A DNA stretch of 64,000 bases from Candidatus Tumulicola sp. (lineage in GTDB: Bacteria; Vulcanimicrobiota; Vulcanimicrobiia; Eremiobacterales; Eremiobacteraceae), in assembly GCA_035601835.1 (NCBI GenBank), contig DATNNM010000018.1, positions 1 through 64,000 on the forward strand. Direction: 5' to 3'. Positions within the stretch are counted from its first letter, which is position 1, and the number at the start of each line of letters is the position of its first letter. The notes beneath the pieces were generated by a model. It made no database searches. It had not been told where the DNA came from and saw nothing but the letters and a program-made list of their open reading frames with translations. The position numbers were made by a program, and so were the translations under genes. Positions 26,252 through 35,148 of the stretch are shown piece after piece.

Positions 26252-27529
26252 TCATGCGGATTGCGCCAACGCGTGGTTCGCCGCGAAATCCTCACTGACC
26301 GGACCCACGACCGTCAGCGCGGTGCGGCCGGGAGCGAAAAGCATTCGCGCGAGGTTGTTGACGTCGTCGAGCGTCACCGCGTCGACGCGCTCGATCACTT
26401 CCGAGATGGCCAAATAGCGGCCCAGACTCAACTCGCTGCGCCCAAGGCGCAGCATGCGCGTGCTCGTGCTTTCCAGCGACAGCAGCAAGCCGCCCTTGAG
26501 GTGTTCCTTCGCGCGCGCGACTTCGGCTTCGAGGGCGCCGTCTTGCACGATGCGCGCGAGCTCGTTCCGCACGAGCGTCACCACCTCGGCGGCGTTATCC
26601 GGACCCGTCGTGGCTGAAATCGTGAACAAGCCCGCCGTGCGATACGGCGTGTGGGACGAATACACGCTGTAGGCGAGGCCGCGCTTCTCGCGGATCTCGT
26701 GGAAGAGCCGCGATGCCATGCCGCTTCCAAGAATCGTGTCGAGCACCGACACCGCATAACGCCGGTCATCGCGCGCGCTGAACCCCTCCGCGCCGAACAA
26801 CAGATACACTTGCTCGCAGTCTTTGGGCTGAACGACCGTGACCGCTTGGAACTCCGGCTTGGCTGGATCCTCCGGCGGACCGCCGCCGCGCATGCCGCCG
26901 AAGAGCGTTTCGATCTGCTTCGCGAACGCGGTATGGTCGACGTTGCCCGCGGCGCAGATCACGACCGCATTGGGCGAGTAGCGCGATGCCTTATAGCGCA
27001 CGATGGACTCTTTGGTGATCGCCCTGACCGTCTGCTCGTATCCGATGGTCGGTTCACCCAGCGGGCTGCCCGCCCACACCGAACGGATGAACAGATCGTG
27101 GCTCACCTCGTCCGGCGAATCGTCGTACATCCGTATCTCTTCGAGAATGACCTGCTGCTCTTTGCGCAGCTCGGCGGGGTCGAAATTGCTGTGGAGGAAC
27201 ATGTCCGCGAGCACGTCCATCGTCAGGGGCGCGTGCACGTCCACGACCCGCGCGTGATAGCAGGTCGATTCCTTGTCGGTGAACGCGTTGAGATGGCCGC
27301 CGACCGAGTCCATCAATTCGGCGATCTGCTGCGCGTCGCGCGTCGGCGTTCCTTTGAAGAGCATGTGCTCGATGCAGTGGCTGATGCCGCGCGCCGCCGG
27401 CTCCTCGTGCGCCGAACCTACCCCGACCCATAGCCCGACGCTCGCGCTGCGCACGTGGGGGATGCGCTCGCTGAGCACGCGGATGCCATTCGGGAGGACC
27501 GTCTTGGCGTGGTCGAAGTCGTCGCCCAT
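26252..27529 (-). CDS. M16-family (insulinase-type) zinc peptidase
   Basis: A 425-residue M16 peptidase. The inverted zinc motif HCIEH (residues 51-55) and the downstream glutamate region in EQQVILEEIRMYDD are present, so the enzyme should be active. The C-terminal half is the second, inactive M16 domain with the conserved GLAYSVYSSHTPYRTAG block. Single-chain proteins of this length usually dimerise and degrade peptides. An ATG start with no signal peptide implies a cytoplasmic enzyme. It follows the deacetylase gene by 5 bases. Confidence 0.94.
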   Translation of the reverse strand: MGDDFDHAKTVLPNGIRVLSERIPHVRSASVGLWVGVGSAHEEPAARGISHCIEHMLFKGTPTRDAQQIAELMDSVGGHLNAFTDKESTCYHARVVDVHAPLTMDVLADMFLHSNFDPAELRKEQQVILEEIRMYDDSPDEVSHDLFIRSVWAGSPLGEPTIGYEQTVRAITKESIVRYKASRYSPNAVVICAAGNVDHTAFAKQIETLFGGMRGGGPPEDPAKPEFQAVTVVQPKDCEQVYLLFGAEGFSARDDRRYAVSVLDTILGSGMASRLFHEIREKRGLAYSVYSSHTPYRTAGLFTISATTGPDNAAEVVTLVRNELARIVQDGALEAEVARAKEHLKGGLLLSLESTSTRMLRLGRSELSLGRYLAISEVIERVDAVTLDDVNNLARMLFAPGRTALTVVGPVSEDFAANHALAQSA

Positions 27530-27534
27530 CTACC

Positions 27535-28788
27535 TTATGCTTCTCTCAACCAACTCGGGTCGAAGTAGGTCGCTTGCAGCATGGCTGCCCGCGATGCGGC
27601 GGTTTCGCGCTGCCCTCGCGTGACTGCCGCTGAGAACACCGTGCGCACGCTCGGCTCGGCGAGATCGCCGCTCGCCATCTTCTGCTGCACCGGGAGCGGC
27701 TTGCTGGCCCACACATCGACCTCGGCGATAGCGGGGCTCGCCGCAAAGGCCCGGTCGATCATGCCGGCGACGTCGGAAAGCACCGAAGCCCGGGTCAGCG
27801 CGCCGTGCGGTTTTTCGGCGGAGAGCACGATGCCCACGACGATTGCGCTCGAAGTGCGCAGCACCCGGACCTTGAGCAATTGCTCAGGATAGGATGCATC
27901 CAGCAGCGCGGCGCCGATGCGTTCGGCGAGCGGCGCATCATTCCCCTCGACGCGCTTGCGCGCGATGCTTCGCGACTCTGCCGCGCCCCGCAGAGGCTTG
28001 TATTTCGCACCTCCCACGATTCGCTGCAGAACGCTCATGCCCGTATCGCGTTCGATGCGATAGCGCGGCAGCGCGTAGAGATCCTGAAGCGCTCCCGGCG
28101 CGGTCAGCGTTCCCGGCTGGGTCGACGTCGCGTTGCGCAAGCCGGCAGCCTTCACGAGGCGCTCGACTCGGGCGTCGAGCTGCCCGGATGGGTAGGCGAA
28201 GGTCGACACGCTTGCGCCGGTCAGCTCTTTCAGGACCTGGCCGGAGGCGCCGATCTGATGCGCGGCCTCGGCATCGCCGAGCGCCGTGAGATCGAGGTGA
28301 TCGATCGTGTGCGCGCCGATCTCCATGCCTGCATCCGCCAAGCGTTTCACCTGCGAGCCGCTGAGGTGTCCGGGGTCGTTCAAAAACCCGCTCGTCACGT
28401 AGAACGTCGCGACGGCGCCGAATTGCCTCAGCAGCGGGAGCGCGTGCGCAGCGGCGTCATCGTACCCGTCATCAATCGTGATGGCCACCTCGCAGCCGCG
28501 CACGCTGTGCGAAACCGCGTCGTTCACGATCGTGTTCACGGTGACGGCCTCGCAGCCGTGCGCGCGCAGCCATGCCAGGTGTCGAGCGAATTCTTGCGGC
28601 GTGACGGTCAAGGCGCGCGCGTACGGACCTGGCTGGACCGTGTCGGCGACGTGGTGATACATCAAGATGAAGGCCAGCGGCTGCGCCTCCGGCTGCGCAA
28701 GCGCTGGTTGTGGTATGCCGGACTTCAGTCCGGCGATGAGAAGCCAGACTAAAGTCTGGCATACCACATTTCTAATACGATCTGGCAA
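27535..28788 (-). CDS. Secreted polysaccharide deacetylase
   Basis: A CE4-type (NodB homology) deacetylase of about 417 residues. MYHHVADTVQ, the catalytic TIDDGYDD, the zinc-binding HTIDH and FAYPSGQ are in canonical order, followed by a C-terminal region of unknown family. It should remove acetyl groups from peptidoglycan or a surface glycan. The TTG start at 28788 overlaps the proS stop; a GTG at 28767 is an alternative. The signal peptide core (TLVWLLIAGL) and part of its cleavage region are encoded by two inverted copies of family B repeats, so the export signal looks repeat-derived. Confidence 0.87.
   Translation of the reverse strand: MPDRIRNVVCQTLVWLLIAGLKSGIPQPALAQPEAQPLAFILMYHHVADTVQPGPYARALTVTPQEFARHLAWLRAHGCEAVTVNTIVNDAVSHSVRGCEVAITIDDGYDDAAAHALPLLRQFGAVATFYVTSGFLNDPGHLSGSQVKRLADAGMEIGAHTIDHLDLTALGDAEAAHQIGASGQVLKELTGASVSTFAYPSGQLDARVERLVKAAGLRNATSTQPGTLTAPGALQDLYALPRYRIERDTGMSVLQRIVGGAKYKPLRGAAESRSIARKRVEGNDAPLAERIGAALLDASYPEQLLKVRVLRTSSAIVVGIVLSAEKPHGALTRASVLSDVAGMIDRAFAASPAIAEVDVWASKPLPVQQKMASGDLAEPSVRTVFSAAVTRGQRETAASRAAMLQATYFDPSWLREA
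28709..28734 (+). repeat. REP-like repeat, family B, plus-oriented copy
   Basis: TGTGG head, then ATGCCGGACTTCAGTCCGGC. It is paired head-out with the copy at 28741 to form a BIME-like inverted pair of about 60 bases. It lies inside the signal-peptide codons of the polysaccharide deacetylase gene. Confidence 0.8.
28741..28768 (-). repeat. REP-like repeat, family B, minus-oriented copy
   Basis: Second member of the inverted pair. Its palindrome reads GCCAGACTAAAGTCTGGC, with compensating changes in both arms relative to the copy at 59431. The minus-strand GTGG head provides a possible GTG start (28765-28767) for the deacetylase. Confidence 0.8.
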
Positions 28789-30217
28789 AATACGCCTTGA
28801 CGCGCGCCGGCTGCCCGCAATACACGCAGGTGGTTCCCTCCGGCGCGGGTCCTTGCATGACGCGGGTGACCGCGCCTGATTCGGCCTTGATGTCGAGTTC
28901 GCACTCGGCGCGCCCGCACCAAAGCGCCAGCGCGAATCCTTCCTGCCGCTTCAATGCCTCGATGAACGCCGCGCGCTCGGTCTGCTCGGCGGTGTGCTCC
29001 TGCAAGTATGCTTGGGCGCGCGCGTAGAGCGCGTTTTGGACCTCCGCGAGCATGCCCGCGATGCGCGCAGCGGCCTCGCCCATCGGGACCGCTGATTTCT
29101 CGAACGTGTCGCGCCGCGCAATCATCACCTTGCCTTCGGCGACGTCGCGCGGCCCGATCTCCACCCGCAGCGGCACGCCGCGCATCTCCCATTCGTTGAA
29201 CTTCCAGGGCGCCGTCTGCTCGGCGCGATCGTCGAGTTTCACGCGCACGCCGGTGCGCAGCTCGTCCAAGAGGCGTTGCGCTGCCGGCAGCACGCTCTCG
29301 TCGCCCTTCTTGATGATGGGCACGATGACGACTTGGATCGGCGCGATCGCAGGCGGCAGCACCAAACCGCGGTCGTCGCCGTGCGCCATGATCAAGCCGC
29401 CCAGAATCCGCCACGACACGCCCCACGACGTGGTCCAGGCGTGCTTCACCTTTTCGTCGACGTCGGTGAACTTGATGTCGTACGCTTTGGCGAAATGCTG
29501 GCCCAATTCGTGCGACGTGCCCGCCTGCAGCGCTTTGCCATCCGGCATCAGGGCTTCGATCGCGTACGTCGCGACCGCGCCCGCAAATTTTTCGTTGTCG
29601 CTCTTGCGGCCCTTGATGACGGGCAGCGCCAACACGTCCTCGGCGACCTCGCGATAGACCTCGAGCATGCGTTGCACTTCTTGCGCCGCCTCAGCCTCGG
29701 TCGCGTGCGCGGTGTGGCCCTCCTGCCATAGGAATTCGAGCGTACGCAAGAACGGCCGCGTGGCTTTCTCCCAGCGCACGACGTTGCACCACTGGTTGAT
29801 GAGCACCGGCAGGTCGCGATGCGACTGCACCCATTTCGCATACATGGTGCCGATGATGACTTCGGAAGTGGGGCGGATCGCAAGGCGCTCCGTCAGCTTT
29901 TCCCCGCCGCCTTCGGTGACCCAGGCGACTTCGGGCGCGAAGCCTTCGACATGATCCGCTTCTCTCATCAGCAGACTCTCGGGGATGAAGAGCGGGAAGT
30001 AGGCGTTCTGATGACCCGTGGCCTTGAAGCGCTTGTCGAACTCGGACTGGATCATCTCCCAGATCGCCATGCCGTAGGGGCGAAGCGCGATGCACCCGCG
30101 CACGGGCGTGTAGTCCACGAGCTGTGCGCGCAGGCAGACTTGCGTGTACCATTCGGAAAGATCCGCGCCCTTGGGCGGGATCGTCTTGACCTCTTTTTTC
30201 GGCTCGACTTTTTGCAT
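28772..30217 (-). CDS. proS: Prolyl-tRNA synthetase, archaeal/eukaryotic type
   Basis: A 481-residue class II aminoacyl-tRNA synthetase charging tRNA-Pro. Motif 1 text YGMAIWEMIQ, motif 2 (RWEKATRPFLRTLEFLWQEGH) and motif 3-adjacent GGLIMAHGDDRGLVLPP are present. The short length without an editing insertion, the CVYCGQPA zinc-like pair and the C-terminal tyrosine mark the archaeal-type ProS found in some bacteria. The start is ATG 30217; the upstream gene stops at 30252. It is part of the rpsB-to-proS cluster. Confidence 0.96.
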   Translation of the reverse strand: MQKVEPKKEVKTIPPKGADLSEWYTQVCLRAQLVDYTPVRGCIALRPYGMAIWEMIQSEFDKRFKATGHQNAYFPLFIPESLLMREADHVEGFAPEVAWVTEGGGEKLTERLAIRPTSEVIIGTMYAKWVQSHRDLPVLINQWCNVVRWEKATRPFLRTLEFLWQEGHTAHATEAEAAQEVQRMLEVYREVAEDVLALPVIKGRKSDNEKFAGAVATYAIEALMPDGKALQAGTSHELGQHFAKAYDIKFTDVDEKVKHAWTTSWGVSWRILGGLIMAHGDDRGLVLPPAIAPIQVVIVPIIKKGDESVLPAAQRLLDELRTGVRVKLDDRAEQTAPWKFNEWEMRGVPLRVEIGPRDVAEGKVMIARRDTFEKSAVPMGEAAARIAGMLAEVQNALYARAQAYLQEHTAEQTERAAFIEALKRQEGFALALWCGRAECELDIKAESGAVTRVMQGPAPEGTTCVYCGQPARVKAYFARSY

Positions 30218-30251
30218 GACTAAGCTGGTTTTCCGCGCGCCTGCTGTGAGT

Positions 30252-31676
30252 TCATTTCTCGAACAATGTGATGTCGACGTTTTCCGCGGGCAGCTCGCGG
30301 CGCAATGCCCATACGCCTGCCACATGGCGGCCTGCCGCGAGGCTTGTGTAGACGGCGTTCGTGGGGTCGACCGGATCGGATTGGTAGCTCACGTAGAGGA
30401 CGCGTCGATGCTTGGGGATTTCTCGCAGCGCGATCGGGATGTCGCGCGCCGCGAAAACCGTGAGCGCGGAGCGGTTCGCAAATGCGCCCATCCTTTGCAG
30501 CGGATGGATCGAGCTGCCTTGCTCGAGCACGACCAGATCCTGCGGCTGCGTCGCCGTCGCGATGATCCGGGCGACGCTGGGCCACGAAGCCGTGTAAAAC
30601 GCCGGTACGAGCGCAAATGCTGCGGAGAACGAGACGAGCACGATCAGCGCCGCTGCGGCGCAAGCCATCGCCCATTCCCGCTTGGCATTCCACAGCGCCG
30701 CAACGCCGACCCCGGTGAGCGCGGCGAGCCCGTCGGCGGCGAGCAGGTGGTAGCGCTCGAAATAGAGCGCTTTGTGGAAGGCGAGACTATAGACGACGAG
30801 CAGGATGGACGGCGCGAGCAGCCATGGTAAGAGCGTGGATCGGCTCGATCGCCATGCCACGAACGCGGCGAGCGCGAGCCAGCTCCAGGCCACGACCGCG
30901 GCGTACACCCGCAGCCGCTCGCCGGCATACTGCGGATCCAGCGTCGCCCCACCCGGTATTTCCAGCAGCGCCGTCAGCGGGTGAGCCAGCCCCCATGGCC
31001 AGGCGACGCCGCCGTTGGGCAGTTGCGTCACGAAGGTTGCGAGCTGGGGCAGCCAGAGCAGCGCGGCGATCCCGGCAGCGCCTATCGCGTAGACGAGCGA
31101 ACTGCGCCGCAACGCGATGACGAACAGCAACTGGCCCGCCGTGACCACCAATCCGAGGTACAGCGTGTACCACATGAGCGCGGTGCAAATGGCCCATGCG
31201 AACCACAGCGCAAACCGCCCGCCTGGATTTTTTACCGCAAGCGACAACAGAACGAAGCTGCCGAGCGCCAAAAACTCAAAGGGCGCGTACATCCGGATCC
31301 AGCTGTCGTAGAACAGCAGGCTGGGCATGAACGCCGCGCAGACGGCCGCAATCGATGCGGCTGTCACGTCCGCCCACAAGCGCACGAGGTAATACAACAG
31401 CGCGACGGAAGCGAGGCCGATGAGAGCCATCGCCATGCGCACCGCGATATCCGGCACATGCCAGGCCTCAACCATATGCAGCGCATAGGTGAGCAGCGGC
31501 GGGTGCACGTCCTCGGTGCGCAGATAGACCAGCGCATCGCGCAAAGGGGCGTCGGCGAGATTCAGCGTCAACGCTTCGTCGACTTGCAGCGGCCGCCGAT
31601 ACGCTTCGACCAGGCGCAGCACGGCGCCGAGGCCGAGCAGGGCGATGAGAACGAAACGGGATCTAAAGGTAGTCAA
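30252..31676 (-). CDS. GT39-like membrane glycosyltransferase
   Basis: A 474-residue polytopic protein. RPLQVDEALTLNLA after the first helix holds the acidic catalytic position of the PMT/ArnT superfamily. HPPLLTYALHM and YDSWIRMYAPFEFLALGSF are further conserved blocks. It should use a polyprenyl-phosphate sugar. The start is TTG at 31676. It interrupts the usual ispG-proS order of this housekeeping cluster, so it is probably a later insertion that now shares the operon. Confidence 0.83.
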   Translation of the reverse strand: MTTFRSRFVLIALLGLGAVLRLVEAYRRPLQVDEALTLNLADAPLRDALVYLRTEDVHPPLLTYALHMVEAWHVPDIAVRMAMALIGLASVALLYYLVRLWADVTAASIAAVCAAFMPSLLFYDSWIRMYAPFEFLALGSFVLLSLAVKNPGGRFALWFAWAICTALMWYTLYLGLVVTAGQLLFVIALRRSSLVYAIGAAGIAALLWLPQLATFVTQLPNGGVAWPWGLAHPLTALLEIPGGATLDPQYAGERLRVYAAVVAWSWLALAAFVAWRSSRSTLLPWLLAPSILLVVYSLAFHKALYFERYHLLAADGLAALTGVGVAALWNAKREWAMACAAAALIVLVSFSAAFALVPAFYTASWPSVARIIATATQPQDLVVLEQGSSIHPLQRMGAFANRSALTVFAARDIPIALREIPKHRRVLYVSYQSDPVDPTNAVYTSLAAGRHVAGVWALRRELPAENVDITLFEK

Positions 31677-31700
31677 CTGGGTCTAGAAGATCCAGTTCCA

Positions 31701-32855
31701 CTACCGATACTCAGGGTAGCGCTCCGCGATGACCTTTTCGATCTCTTCGCGCAGACCGGCCAGCAATTGCGCCTCCGGAAGCGAGCGCACTTTCACGCCG
31801 TCGCGATAGATGAGCCCCATGCCCTTGCCCCCGGCGATGCCGACGTCGGCCATCGATGCCTCGCCCGGTCCGTTCACGGCACAGCCCATCACGGCGACCT
31901 TCACCGGCGCGCGATACTCAGCCGTGATCTTCTCCACCGCTTCAGCCAGATTCAAGATGTCGACCTGCACGCGCCCGCACGACGGGCAGGCGGTGATCTC
32001 CACGCCGCGCTCCCGTATGCCGAGCGACTTGAGGATCTCCCAGCACACCGGCACTTCTTCTACCGGATCGGCGGCGAGCGAGACGCGGATCGTGTCGCCC
32101 AAGCCTTCGGCCAGCAGCATGCCGAGGCCGACGCTGCTCTTCACCGTGCCGGTGCGCAGCGTGCCCGCCTCAGTGATGCCGAGGTGGAACGGATAGTCGA
32201 CTGCGGTCGCCATGAGGCGGTATGCCGCCACCGTGGTGCGCACGTCGTGCGCTTTGAGCGACACGACGATGTCGCGGAAATCGAGTTCCTCGAGAATGCG
32301 GATGTGACGCATGCCTGACTCCACCATGCCCGCAGGCGTGCGTCCGTATTTTTCGACGATGTCGGGAGCCAATGATCCGAGGTTGACGCCGATGCGGATC
32401 GGCATGCTGCGCTCCTGCGCGGCGCGCACGACCTCGCGCACCTTTTGCGGATCGCGGATGTTGCCCGGATTGAGGCGCAGCTTGTCCCAGCCTGCCTCGA
32501 TGGCCGCCAGCGCGTAGCGATGATCGAAATGGATGTCCGCCACCAGCGGCACGCGCGCGCCTTCCTTTATCTTCTTGCACGCGGCGGCGGCTTTCGCATC
32601 GGGCACCGAGATGCGCACGATCTCACAGCCCGCTTCCGCGAGCTGGTGGACCTGATCGAGCGTCGCCGCCCAGTCGTCGGTCTTCGTCGTGGTCATCGAC
32701 TGCACCGACACGGGCGCGCCGCCGCCGATGACGATGGCGCCGACCTTCACCGGCCGGGTCTTGCGGCGCGGCGGCAGCGGCGGGGGCGCGGGGCTCCGCC
32801 CCTGGACGCCTGACCATTCGGGAACCGGCGGCAGTCCGGGCTGCGCGGTGCTCAT
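31701..32855 (-). CDS. ispG: 4-hydroxy-3-methylbut-2-enyl diphosphate synthase IspG
   Basis: A 384-residue MEP-pathway enzyme with an N-terminal TIM barrel and a C-terminal 4Fe-4S domain. VQSMTTTKTDD, LVADIHFDHRYAL and the cluster-binding CPSCGR plus CAVNGPGEA are all present. It converts MEcPP to HMBPP. I placed the start at the ATG 32855, five bases after the rseP stop; the frame is open further upstream only within rseP. It lies with dxr, another MEP gene, in the same operon. Confidence 0.97.
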   Translation of the reverse strand: MSTAQPGLPPVPEWSGVQGRSPAPPPLPPRRKTRPVKVGAIVIGGGAPVSVQSMTTTKTDDWAATLDQVHQLAEAGCEIVRISVPDAKAAAACKKIKEGARVPLVADIHFDHRYALAAIEAGWDKLRLNPGNIRDPQKVREVVRAAQERSMPIRIGVNLGSLAPDIVEKYGRTPAGMVESGMRHIRILEELDFRDIVVSLKAHDVRTTVAAYRLMATAVDYPFHLGITEAGTLRTGTVKSSVGLGMLLAEGLGDTIRVSLAADPVEEVPVCWEILKSLGIRERGVEITACPSCGRVQVDILNLAEAVEKITAEYRAPVKVAVMGCAVNGPGEASMADVGIAGGKGMGLIYRDGVKVRSLPEAQLLAGLREEIEKVIAERYPEYR

Positions 32856-32859
32856 GGAT

Positions 32860-33948
32860 CTACAGACCCCGCCCGCTGACCCACTGCGCGATGTCGTGAT
32901 AGGTGATGAAGATGAACAACACCATGAGCAGCGCAAAGCCGGTGAGGTGCACGAGCCCTTCTTTTTCTGGGTCGACCGGCCGTCCGCGGATGCCTTCGAC
33001 GACCAGGAAAGCCAAGCGCCCGCCATCCAGCGCCGGGATCGGCAGCAGATTGAACAACCCGAGCACGACCGAAAGCAGCCCGGCGAGTTCGAGCACCGAT
33101 TCGGCGCCGCGTTGTTCGGCTGCGATCACGTTGCGCGCGATGCCCACGGGTCCTGACACCGCCGACGCATCGCGTTGCCACAGCGCTTGGGTGAGGCCGG
33201 CGAACTGCGTGTAGATCGTCAGACCGACGGTTTGAAAACCCCACGTCACGCCGCGCAATATCCCGACGCGCTCGAAGCGCTGCCGTGGGATGAAGCCGAT
33301 GGCGCCGAACGTCCTGCCGAACAAAGTTTGCGACACGGTCTTGATATTGAGGTGGCGGATGGTGCCGTCGTGCTGGACGTCGACCGCGATCGTCTGATCG
33401 GCGTGGCCGTGGATGTACGTCACCATCTCCTCGGCGCTGCGAAAGGCTTGGCCGTCGATCGCGAGGATCTGGTCACCCGGCACGATCCCGGCGCGATCGG
33501 CCGGCTTGCCGGGCTGCACGATGTCGACCACATTGGTGGCGGCGATCGGGATGCCGTACGACGTCGCGATCGTCGCGAAGATGATGGCGCCGAGCAAGAA
33601 GTTGAACACGGGGCCGGCGGCGATGATCAGGAAGCGCGACCACAGCGGTTTATGCTGGAAGTTTCCGGGATCGGCGCTGCCGTCGTCTTTCTCGTCCTCG
33701 CCGACCATCTTGCAGTAGCCGCCGAGCGGCAGCAGATTGAGGCGGTACGTCGTGTCGCCGCGCTTGAACGCGACGATGGACGGCCCGAAGCCGATCGCGA
33801 AGTCGGTCACCCTCACGCCGGCCCGTTTGGCGAGCACGAAGTGGCCGAACTCGTGGAAGATGATCAGCGCGCCCAAGATGAGCAAGAAGATCGCTAGCTG
33901 ACCGATCGTCAGGAGGTTGGGCAGCCCGATGAGGAGGAGCGTCGGCAT
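32860..33948 (-). CDS. rseP: Site-2 intramembrane protease RseP
   Basis: A 362-residue RIP metalloprotease. The zinc motif HEFGH lies in the first membrane helix, and the third zinc ligand is in NLLPIPALDGGRL. A single PDZ domain lies between (GKPADRAGIVPGDQIL). It cleaves membrane-embedded anti-sigma factors or signal-peptide remnants. The N-terminus MPTLLLIGLPNLLTIGQLAIF precedes the active-site helix. The gene lies between dxr and ispG, the common bacterial order. Confidence 0.96.
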   Translation of the reverse strand: MPTLLLIGLPNLLTIGQLAIFLLILGALIIFHEFGHFVLAKRAGVRVTDFAIGFGPSIVAFKRGDTTYRLNLLPLGGYCKMVGEDEKDDGSADPGNFQHKPLWSRFLIIAAGPVFNFLLGAIIFATIATSYGIPIAATNVVDIVQPGKPADRAGIVPGDQILAIDGQAFRSAEEMVTYIHGHADQTIAVDVQHDGTIRHLNIKTVSQTLFGRTFGAIGFIPRQRFERVGILRGVTWGFQTVGLTIYTQFAGLTQALWQRDASAVSGPVGIARNVIAAEQRGAESVLELAGLLSVVLGLFNLLPIPALDGGRLAFLVVEGIRGRPVDPEKEGLVHLTGFALLMVLFIFITYHDIAQWVSGRGL

Positions 33949-33955
33949 TCGTATC

Positions 33956-35134
33956 CTAGGCGATTGCGGCGATGAGGTCGTTCGTCGCGGCGCGCGACCA
34001 ACGGTCGGCTTCTTCTACTGCCTCAAGCGTCATGTTCGAGGCCTGGTGCCGTTCGAGCGCGCGCTCGACCAGCGCGCATATGTCCGTGAATTTGACTTTC
34101 CCTTGCAGAAAGGCGCGTCCTGCCTCTTCGTTGGCTGCGGACAGCACGGCGGGATACGTCTGCCCTCGCTCGAGTGTCCGATAGCACAGTTTGAGCGAAG
34201 GAAAGCGACTTTCGTCGACCGGTTCGAACGAGAGCGTCGCCTTTTTGCCGTCCAAGCCGAGACTGCGGCGCGTCTCTTCCTGCCCCCGGCCCGAAGCGGG
34301 CAATCGCTCCGGATAGGAGAGCGCGTACCCGATCGGCACGCGCATGTCGGGCCACGCGAGCTGCGCCTTGACGCTGCCGTCGCCGAAGAACACGAATGCG
34401 TGCGCGATGCTTTGGCGATGGACGACCACCTCGATCTTCGCTCCGGGCAATCCGAAGAAATGGCTCGCCTCGATGACCTCCAGGCCCTTGTTCATGAGCG
34501 TCGCCGAATCGATCGTGTTTTTCGGCCCCATGCGCCACGTCGGGTGGCGCAGCGCCTGCTCGGGCGTCACGCGCTCCAGTTCCTCAAGCGACAGGTCCCA
34601 AAACGGCCCGCCGCTCGCGGTCAGGACGATCGACGTGACGTCGGCGAGCCGTTCACCCGCCAGACATTGGAAAACCGCGCTGTGCTCGGAGTCCACCGGC
34701 ACGAGGCGCGCGCCGCTGCGCTGCGCGGCGGCGAAGAGCAGCTCGCCCGCCGCGACCGCGAGCTCTTTGTTGGACAAGGCGACATCGATGCCGCGCTCCA
34801 GCGCGCCGAGCACCGGGCCGAGCCCGGCCATGCCGTCGGTCGACGCGAGCACTTGCTGCGCGCCGGAATCCAGCGCCGCGGCGCGCAAGCCATCGGCGCC
34901 GTACGCCACGCGCTCGGGCTTGTAGTCCAGACGCGCGCGCAGCGATTCCGCCAATTCCTTCGAACCGGCCGACACAACCCGCGGTCGGAAGATATTCGCC
35001 TGCTTCGCAAGCAAGACGATCGATGTGCTCGCCGCAAGCGCGGTCACAGAGAAGCGCTCGGGATGCGCGGCGATCACCTCAAGCGCCTGAGAGCCGATCG
35101 AACCGGTCGATCCTAAAATGGCGACGCGCCGCAT
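33956..35134 (-). CDS. dxr: 1-deoxy-D-xylulose 5-phosphate reductoisomerase
   Basis: A 392-residue enzyme for the second step of the MEP isoprenoid pathway, using NADPH and a divalent metal. VAILGSTGSIGSQALEVI is the nucleotide-binding start. NKELAVAAGE and PVDSEHSAVFQCL form the metal and substrate site. LTASGGPF, HPTWRMGPKNTIDSATLMNK follow in order. The ATG at 35134 was chosen; the frame upstream overlaps cdsA and is not protein-like. Length is standard. Confidence 0.97.
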   Translation of the reverse strand: MRRVAILGSTGSIGSQALEVIAAHPERFSVTALAASTSIVLLAKQANIFRPRVVSAGSKELAESLRARLDYKPERVAYGADGLRAAALDSGAQQVLASTDGMAGLGPVLGALERGIDVALSNKELAVAAGELLFAAAQRSGARLVPVDSEHSAVFQCLAGERLADVTSIVLTASGGPFWDLSLEELERVTPEQALRHPTWRMGPKNTIDSATLMNKGLEVIEASHFFGLPGAKIEVVVHRQSIAHAFVFFGDGSVKAQLAWPDMRVPIGYALSYPERLPASGRGQEETRRSLGLDGKKATLSFEPVDESRFPSLKLCYRTLERGQTYPAVLSAANEEAGRAFLQGKVKFTDICALVERALERHQASNMTLEAVEEADRWSRAATNDLIAAIA

Positions 35135-35148
35135 GCCGATTCGGGCGC

